From NCBI GenBank assembly GCA_036490515.1, contig DASXDU010000011.1, positions 434,001 through 498,000 of the forward strand: a DNA stretch of 64,000 nucleotides, read 5' to 3'. How positions within the stretch are numbered: position 1 is the stretch's first letter; each line of letters begins with the position of its first letter. The DNA comes from Palsa-1150 sp036490515. Lineage in GTDB: Bacteria; Myxococcota_A; Polyangia; Polyangiales; Polyangiaceae. The translations under genes and the position numbers were made by a program. This document shows, one piece after another, positions 58,839 through 64,000 of the stretch. The notes under the pieces were generated by a model that saw nothing but the letters and a program-made list of their open reading frames with translations, was not told the origin of the DNA and ran no database searches.

Positions 58839-59486
58839 TCAGGAGCTCTTCCCGGTCCCGTAGTGGAAGGCGATCTGCTCCTCGTCGTAGCGGGACGCCT
58901 GGCCGACGACGCACCTCGCGCGGACCTCGGGGGTCGCCGCCGAGAGATCGCCGGCGTTCTGCCAGCCGCCCACGCACGGCGCGAGGCAGCCGTCGCACGG
59001 CGGGACGTGCTCGAGCGGGGGATCGACCTCGGCATCGACGAACCACGCCGCGCGGAGAGCCCACCAGGGCCCGTGCCTCGTGTGGATCGCGAGGAAGAAG
59101 GGACCCGGCGTGCCGAGCCCGGTGATGCGCGCGAGCGCGACGAAATCGATGCGCGGTGTCGCGTGGTAGGCGGCGTCGAAGCGCCGGAAGCGCGTCCCCG
59201 CCCCGTCCAGGGCGGCGTCGGCCCGCGCGACGAGCGTCGCGACGTACGCGTCGTACGGGTGCGGCCGATCGGCGTGGCCGGGGTCGGTCGCGACGAACGC
59301 GCGGTACCCGCGCCAGAGCGCCGGCCCCGCGCTGCCGGCGACCACGACGCCGCGCGCCCCCGCGAGAAACGCTGGCGAGCGGACCGACAGCGGCGCCGCG
59401 TCGTCGTACGCATCGATGGAGCACGAGCCCACGAGCTCGATGCCCGTCCCTGCAAGTGCCTGCCGGACCACCCCCGTCGCGGTCAC
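58839..59486 (-). CDS. Epoxyqueuosine reductase/ferredoxin-like hypothetical protein
   Basis: The 215-residue protein starts at GTG 59486. It has an alpha/beta N-terminus (GARGVVVAGSAGPALWRGYRA), ARITGLGTPGPFFLAIHTRHG and, near residue 168, CDGCLAPCVGGWQNA, a partial iron-sulfur-type CxxCxxxC. The layout faintly recalls QueG or CblC-like proteins, but the full 4Fe-4S sets are absent. Assignment is tentative. Confidence 0.5.
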   Translation of the reverse strand: MTATGVVRQALAGTGIELVGSCSIDAYDDAAPLSVRSPAFLAGARGVVVAGSAGPALWRGYRAFVATDPGHADRPHPYDAYVATLVARADAALDGAGTRFRRFDAAYHATPRIDFVALARITGLGTPGPFFLAIHTRHGPWWALRAAWFVDAEVDPPLEHVPPCDGCLAPCVGGWQNAGDLSAATPEVRARCVVGQASRYDEEQIAFHYGTGKSS

Positions 59487-59502
59487 CAGGTGAGTACCTC
59501 GA

Positions 59503-60366
59503 CTAGTAGTTGTACGTCACCGTATCCGGGTTGTCGCCCATGGGGAACGCGAGACCGCGCATGCGGCGGTCGATGCACGCGGCGACGCGGTTATTGCCGG
59601 GCTGGACGTCGACCGTGACCCCGAGCGGCCGACCGTGCTTCACGAGGACGCAGATCTTGGCGTGCGACGCGTTGGAGAGGCCGCAGGCGACCGCAGCGTT
59701 GCTGCTCGAGATGGGGCGACCCAGCTCGTCGCGCGACAGGTCCTTCGCGCCGGCCTTGCCCATCACGATCTGCTGCGGGTTCTCGTCCTGCGCCTTCTCG
59801 CAGCTCTTGCCGGTCGAGACGCCGACGGCGACGTGCAGCTCCTCGGTGTCGCCGCTCTTCTTGTCGTGGTCGTAGATGGCGACGTCGAGCTTCGTCCCCT
59901 CGTCGTTGAGCTTCCCGAGGTCGTTCCAGAAGACGATCTTGTCGCCGTGGTAGCCCGTCTTCGTGCGCATGAGCGGCACCTCGACGGCAGTCTGGCCCTT
60001 GCCCTTCGGGTACACGATGACGGCGTCGCGCGACTTCACGTCGGGCCCGAGCAGGGTCACGTCGTCGTCGGTCGCGTCGATGATGATGTGGACGCCGTCG
60101 TCGACCGGCTCGATCTTGACGAGGCCCGAGAAGTCGCGCGGGCCCTGCTTGGCGCAGGGCGTGAAGACGTCGGTGGACTTGCCGGAGCTGAGGTCGGCCG
60201 CGGTCACCGTGTCGCTCGAGCCGCAGGGCTTCTGCGCCTGCGCGATCTCGGCCTCGGTGGGTGCCGCCTCGCTCTCCGAGCCGGGCGTCTCCGGGGACGG
60301 GGTGGAGCCGCCGCCGCACGCCGCCGTCCCGAGCAGCGCGAGGGCGAAGAGACAGGTCCGCTTCAT
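59503..60366 (-). CDS. Secreted lipoprotein of unknown function
   Basis: The 287-residue protein starts at ATG 60366 with a signal peptide and lipobox GTAAC. A Pro/Ser/Glu linker is followed by a beta-rich domain (VKIEPVDDGVHIIIDATDDD, GDKIVFWNDLGKL, VAIYDHDKKSGD) and a second part with a TonB/energy-transducer-like end (LGVTVDVQPGNNRVAACIDRR, FPMGDNPDTVTYNY) seen in many myxobacterial lipoproteins. The function is unknown. Confidence 0.65.
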   Translation of the reverse strand: MKRTCLFALALLGTAACGGGSTPSPETPGSESEAAPTEAEIAQAQKPCGSSDTVTAADLSSGKSTDVFTPCAKQGPRDFSGLVKIEPVDDGVHIIIDATDDDVTLLGPDVKSRDAVIVYPKGKGQTAVEVPLMRTKTGYHGDKIVFWNDLGKLNDEGTKLDVAIYDHDKKSGDTEELHVAVGVSTGKSCEKAQDENPQQIVMGKAGAKDLSRDELGRPISSSNAAVACGLSNASHAKICVLVKHGRPLGVTVDVQPGNNRVAACIDRRMRGLAFPMGDNPDTVTYNY

Positions 60367-60409
60367 GAGCCCAGGATAGACGACTTGCCGCAGGGCGAGG
60401 GCCGGGCGG

Positions 60410-62488
60410 ATGATGCCTCCCCCCGTGCGCCTTCCCCCGGTCGGTCTCGTCGGTCTCGTGGCCGTGGCCCTGGGGCTCGTCTCGCTCGGCGCCCTCGGCG
60501 TACCCACCAGGGCAGCGGCACCGGGCGTCCCGGCGCCAGCGACGGCGCCGACGCCGGTGGAGGAGGTCCCGGCTCCTGGGCCGGAGGCCGTCGCGCGCGC
60601 CGTCGGTCCCGCCTTCGACGACGACGCCGCCCTCCCCGCCCACGCCGACGACGTCGTCGACTACACGCTCCGCGCCTCGCTCGATCCGGTCGCGCACACC
60701 GTTCACGGCGAGGGGACGATCGCCTGGCGGAACACGAGCACGCAGCCCGCCCGCGAGCTCTGGGTGCACCTCTACCTGAACGCCTTCAAGAACCAGCGCT
60801 CGGCCTTCTTCCGCGAGAGCGTGGGTGGCCGTGGCAGCGCGGCGCCGGAGGACTGGGGCTGGATCGACGTGCGCTCGATGGTCCTCCGCAGCGGGGACGG
60901 CGCGCCCGTCGACGTCTGGCCGTCCGCCGAGCTGCACCGGCCGGGCGACGACGACGAGACCGACGCGCGCGTACCGCTGCCGCGTGCCGTCGCCCCCGGC
61001 GAGACCGTGCAGCTCGACGTCGTCTTCGACGACAAGCTGCCCATCGTCGTCGAGCGCACGGGGTACCGCGGGCGCTACCACATGGTCGGCCAGTGGTTTC
61101 CGAAGATCGCGCGCCTCGAGCCCGACGGGACGTGGGCGCATTTCCCGTTCCACCACCTCGCGGAGTTCTACGCGGACTACGGCACCTACGACGTCACGCT
61201 CGACGTCCCGGCGGCCTACACGATCGGCGCGACGGGGCCCCTCGTCGACTGGCGCGTGGCGGACGGCCGGCGCGTCGAGCGGCACCGCCAGGCGGACGTC
61301 CACGACTTCGCGTGGACCGCCTGGGACGCGTGGCAAACGATGCGCGAGACGATCGACGGCGTCGACGTCACGCTCCTGCACCCGCCCGGGTTCACGCGCC
61401 TGGCGCGGCGCGAGCTCGCGACGCTGCGCTTCGCCCTCCCCTACTACTCCGCGCACTACGGGCGCTACCCCTATGCGGCCCTGACGGTCGTCCACCCGCA
61501 GGAGGACGCGGGCGAGAGCGGCGGGATGGAGTACCCGACGCTCATCACGACGGGCGGCTCGTGGATGACGCCTCCCGGTGTCCTCGCCCCGGAGATCGTG
61601 ACCATCCACGAGATGGGGCACCAGTGGTTTTACGGCCTGGTCGGCACGAACGAGCTTGCGTGGCCGTTCCTCGACGAGGGGCTGAACCAGTTCGCCGAGC
61701 AGGACGGGATGGCGAAGTGGCGCGGGCCGGGTTCGGCGCTCGAGCTGCTCGGGCTGAGCGTGGGCGACGCAGCGCTCGACGCCGTCGACGGGAACGTCGG
61801 GGTGCACGACGAGCCGGTGGCGCAGGCGGCGAGCGCGTTCACGACGGGCGCCAACTACGGCAGGCTCGTGTACGCGCGAACGGCCTCGGTGATGGAGACG
61901 CTGCGGCGCGTGTACGGCGACGAGCCGGTGCTGCGGGCGCTCGGGCGCTACGCACGCCGCTACCGCTTCCAGCACCCGGTACCGGAGGATCTCCTCGTCG
62001 TCTTCGGCGAGGTGCTGGGGCCGAAGGTCGAGGCCACCCTGCGGACGGCGCTCTTCGAGAAGGGCTGGGTCGATTATGCGGTGGAGGGCGCGTGGTCGAG
62101 GAAGGCGCCGCGCGCGGCGGGCGTCTTCGATCGCAAGGGCACGCGCGAGCGCGTCGAGCCGGGTACGCGCGGCGAGGGAGGCTGGGACAACTCGGTGCTG
62201 GTGCGGCGGCGCGGCACGCTGTCTTTCCCCGTCGACGTCGTCATGACCATGGCCGACGGGACGACGCGCCTCGAGCGCTGGGACGGGGACGGCGACGCGA
62301 AGCGCTTCTCGTGGCACGGCCCGACGGCGCTCCTGGCCTGCACGGTCGACCCGGAAGACCGCGTGATCGTCGACGGGAACCTCGAGAACAACCGCGCGAC
62401 GACCGAGGGGCACGGGGGGAGCGGCTCGCGCACGCTGGAGCGCGCCACCTACTGGATGCAGCTTGCGTTGCAGGCGGTTTCGCCGTGA
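60410..62488 (+). CDS. M1-family zinc metallopeptidase
   Basis: The 692-residue protein has an N-terminal membrane segment or signal and Pro-rich linker. An M1 N-domain (TLRASLDPVAHTVHGEGTIA) is followed by the GGMEYP exopeptidase-like motif (residues 371-376) and the gluzincin site HEMGH at 400-404 with Glu423 in WPFLDEGLNQ as third zinc ligand. It should cleave peptides at the envelope. The stop overlaps the next gene (GTGA). Confidence 0.88.
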   Translation: MMPPPVRLPPVGLVGLVAVALGLVSLGALGVPTRAAAPGVPAPATAPTPVEEVPAPGPEAVARAVGPAFDDDAALPAHADDVVDYTLRASLDPVAHTVHGEGTIAWRNTSTQPARELWVHLYLNAFKNQRSAFFRESVGGRGSAAPEDWGWIDVRSMVLRSGDGAPVDVWPSAELHRPGDDDETDARVPLPRAVAPGETVQLDVVFDDKLPIVVERTGYRGRYHMVGQWFPKIARLEPDGTWAHFPFHHLAEFYADYGTYDVTLDVPAAYTIGATGPLVDWRVADGRRVERHRQADVHDFAWTAWDAWQTMRETIDGVDVTLLHPPGFTRLARRELATLRFALPYYSAHYGRYPYAALTVVHPQEDAGESGGMEYPTLITTGGSWMTPPGVLAPEIVTIHEMGHQWFYGLVGTNELAWPFLDEGLNQFAEQDGMAKWRGPGSALELLGLSVGDAALDAVDGNVGVHDEPVAQAASAFTTGANYGRLVYARTASVMETLRRVYGDEPVLRALGRYARRYRFQHPVPEDLLVVFGEVLGPKVEATLRTALFEKGWVDYAVEGAWSRKAPRAAGVFDRKGTRERVEPGTRGEGGWDNSVLVRRRGTLSFPVDVVMTMADGTTRLERWDGDGDAKRFSWHGPTALLACTVDPEDRVIVDGNLENNRATTEGHGGSGSRTLERATYWMQLALQAVSP

Positions 62489-63426
62489 GCGGGGCTGCCG
62501 TGGACGTACCGCTCGTCGACGACGCCGCGGAGAGCGCGCGACGCCAGGACGACCTCGTCCTCCTGACGACGCCGGCAATCCGCGCGCGCCGCCACCCGCG
62601 CGCGATCGCGGGGATGTGGGCATGGCAGACGGTCCTCGCCCTGCTCGTCGGCTGGCCCGCGGCGGGCCTCGCCCACGCGGCGTGGAGCGGCGACGCTCAC
62701 GGCGACGCCCCGCTCTGGGCGCCCGGCGGGCACGCCCTGGCCGACTGGCTCTGGCGCGACCAGCATGCTCTCACGGAGCTCTCCCACGGAGCGGCCCTCG
62801 TCCTCGTCGTGGGCGCCGTGGCGGGCCTCGTCCCGGTGGCCGCGCTCCTCGTCGCGCTCGCGTACGCGACGCGCGACCGGCTGCCGCCCGGCTTCACGCG
62901 CTGCATGGCGGAGGGGTTTCGCGCGTTCCGGCCCATGATCGTGCTCCTCGCCATGGCTACGCTTCTGCAGGCCCTCACGCTCGCCGCGGGCGCGCTCGTG
63001 GCCGGCGGCGTCGAGCACGCGACGCACGGGTGGCTCGGCGAGGCACGCGCCCAGCAGCTCGAGGCGCTCGTCTTCCTCGTGTTTCTCGCCGCCGTCTCGT
63101 TCGTCGGCGTCGCGCACGATCTCGGGCGCGCGGCCGTCGTCCGCTTCGGCGTCGGCGGCATCCGGGGGTTCGCCCTCGGCGCGCGCACCCTTCGCCTCTA
63201 CCCCGTGTCGACGTGGTGGTCGTGGGCGTGGCGCGCCCTCGCGTCGCTCGCGCCCGTCCTGGCCGTCGCGGCGGTCGCGGGGCGCATCGGCGGGGAAGGC
63301 GGCGTCGCGCTCGTATTTCTCGGCGTCATGCACCAGGCGGTCGTCGGGGCGCGCGTCGCCCTTCGCGCGTCGTGGCTCGCTCGCGCCCTCCGCGGGGTCG
63401 ACGGGACGCTGCGGCGCGTACCGTAG
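62485..63426 (+). CDS. Integral membrane protein coupled to the M1 peptidase
   Basis: GTG 62485 overlaps the peptidase stop. The 313-residue protein has about five or six hydrophobic segments (WAWQTVLALLVGWPAAGLAH, ALVLVVGAVAGLVPVAALLV, FRPMIVLLAMATLLQALTLA, LEALVFLVFLAAVSFVGVA, SLAPVLAVAAVAGRI). No family is recognised. Tight coupling suggests it works with the peptidase, perhaps as membrane anchor or substrate. Confidence 0.65.
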   Translation: MSGAAVDVPLVDDAAESARRQDDLVLLTTPAIRARRHPRAIAGMWAWQTVLALLVGWPAAGLAHAAWSGDAHGDAPLWAPGGHALADWLWRDQHALTELSHGAALVLVVGAVAGLVPVAALLVALAYATRDRLPPGFTRCMAEGFRAFRPMIVLLAMATLLQALTLAAGALVAGGVEHATHGWLGEARAQQLEALVFLVFLAAVSFVGVAHDLGRAAVVRFGVGGIRGFALGARTLRLYPVSTWWSWAWRALASLAPVLAVAAVAGRIGGEGGVALVFLGVMHQAVVGARVALRASWLARALRGVDGTLRRVP

Positions 63427-63432
63427 TGCTTC

Positions 63433-64000
63433 TCAGCGCGCCACGAGCGCTCGATAGAGCTGCTCGTAGCGTTTTCCGGGGCGGTCCCACCCGCGGTCGA
63501 GACGCATCGTGCGGCGCACCAGGGAGGGCCACCGCTGAAGCGTGCGTGCGGCGATTGCGCGCTCGGTTGCGCCGAGGAGCGACTCGACGGTCGGCTCCTC
63601 GAAGAGGAAGCCCGTTCCGGTCTCGAGCTTCGCGTCGCAGTCGACGACCGTATCGACGAGGCCGCCCGTCGCGTGCGCGACCGGCAGGGCGCCGTAGCGC
63701 TGGCCGTAGAGCTGCACGAGGCCGCACGGCTCGAAGCGGCTGGGGACGAGGACGAGGTCGGCCCCCGCGAACATGCGGTGCACGAGCGACTCGCTCGCAG
63801 CGCGAACGAACGCGGCGCGACCCTCGGCCCGCGCGACCGCAGCTTCGACCGCCGACACGAGCTTCGCGTCGCCGTCCCCCGCGAAGACGATCTGGGCGTC
63901 GGTCGCCCGCAGCAGCTTGGGCACGAGCGCCGCGGCGAGATCGGTCCCCTTCTGCTCGACCATGCGCCCGACGCACGCGACGAGCGTCGCCTGCGCGTCG
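63433..64000 (-). CDS. glgA: Glycogen synthase, C-terminal part (cut by the right edge)
   Basis: The frame enters from the right edge and ends at 63433; about 188 residues are visible. They contain VGRMVEQKGTDLAAAL and the GT-B acceptor/donor motif SRFEPCGLVQLYGQRYGALPVAHATGGLVDTV, characteristic of ADP-glucose:glycogen glucosyltransferases. The N-terminal GT5 domain lies beyond base 64,000. It converges with the membrane protein gene, six bases apart. Confidence 0.88.
   Translation of the reverse strand, partial: DAQATLVACVGRMVEQKGTDLAAALVPKLLRATDAQIVFAGDGDAKLVSAVEAAVARAEGRAAFVRAASESLVHRMFAGADLVLVPSRFEPCGLVQLYGQRYGALPVAHATGGLVDTVVDCDAKLETGTGFLFEEPTVESLLGATERAIAARTLQRWPSLVRRTMRLDRGWDRPGKRYEQLYRALVAR

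Noticed and set aside
56141..59455. 1104-codon minus-strand frame across the 42-bp repeats
   Set aside because: Most of it is antisense to the intein-containing gene; the repeat part lacks a supported start and strong codon bias.

Overview
The window is high-GC bacterial DNA with strong G/C bias at third codon positions. GTG starts and 4-base ATGA/GTGA overlaps between neighbouring genes are frequent. Several features suggest a myxobacterial-type host (Myxococcota, perhaps Polyangiales): a zinc-ribbon/FHA protein coupled to a PP2C phosphatase, many Cys- or Ala/Pro-rich lipoproteins, a ClpS-ClpA pair, membrane GT-C glycosyltransferases and a copper-monooxygenase-like lipoprotein. The taxonomic call is an inference from gene content and composition only.

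Bases 1 to about 19,782 are the right-hand part of a prophage or phage-derived island. Nearly all its phage genes are on the minus strand and are tightly coupled. Read in the direction of transcription (right to left) they run: an HTH regulator, a large unknown protein, a primase-helicase fusion, an excisionase-like HTH protein, a GIY-YIG-like protein, a set of small and partly duplicated genes, terminase small and large subunits, a Mu-I-like protease/scaffold protein, small virion-module genes and a tail-type protein cut by the left edge. No portal, capsid or integrase gene is visible. The right end (14.3-19.7 kb) carries lysogeny and cargo genes: an ART-like HYT protein, a membrane-tethered XRE regulator with a 42-residue membrane peptide, and a coupled DHH-phosphoesterase/unknown-protein pair that is the best candidate for an undescribed system. 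The island ends at a 45-base 3' half of tRNA-Arg(CCG), the expected scar of integration into a tRNA gene.

From 19.8 kb onward the DNA looks chromosomal. A DNA-repair group (stand-alone LigD-type ligase, stand-alone LigD-type primase-polymerase, PolX with PHP domain) is followed by an envelope group of four polytopic glycosyltransferase-like proteins, an MMPL/RND exporter, a radical SAM enzyme, a secreted SRPBCC protein and a DUF3089 hydrolase with 21 perfect GCGGGC repeats in its leader. Next come tRNA-Thr(CGT), a GntR-GMC oxidoreductase operon with two TGGTTCAACCA operators, threonine aldolase, the FHA/PP2C signalling pair, clpS-clpA, a 339-bp palindromic element, purE and a 42-bp repeat array.

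The most striking single gene is the radical SAM protein at 56.7-58.8 kb. Its CxxxCxxC cluster motif is split by a 340-residue LAGLIDADG intein exactly before the third cysteine. The window closes with an M1 peptidase/membrane protein pair and the C-terminal part of a glycogen synthase that runs off the right edge.
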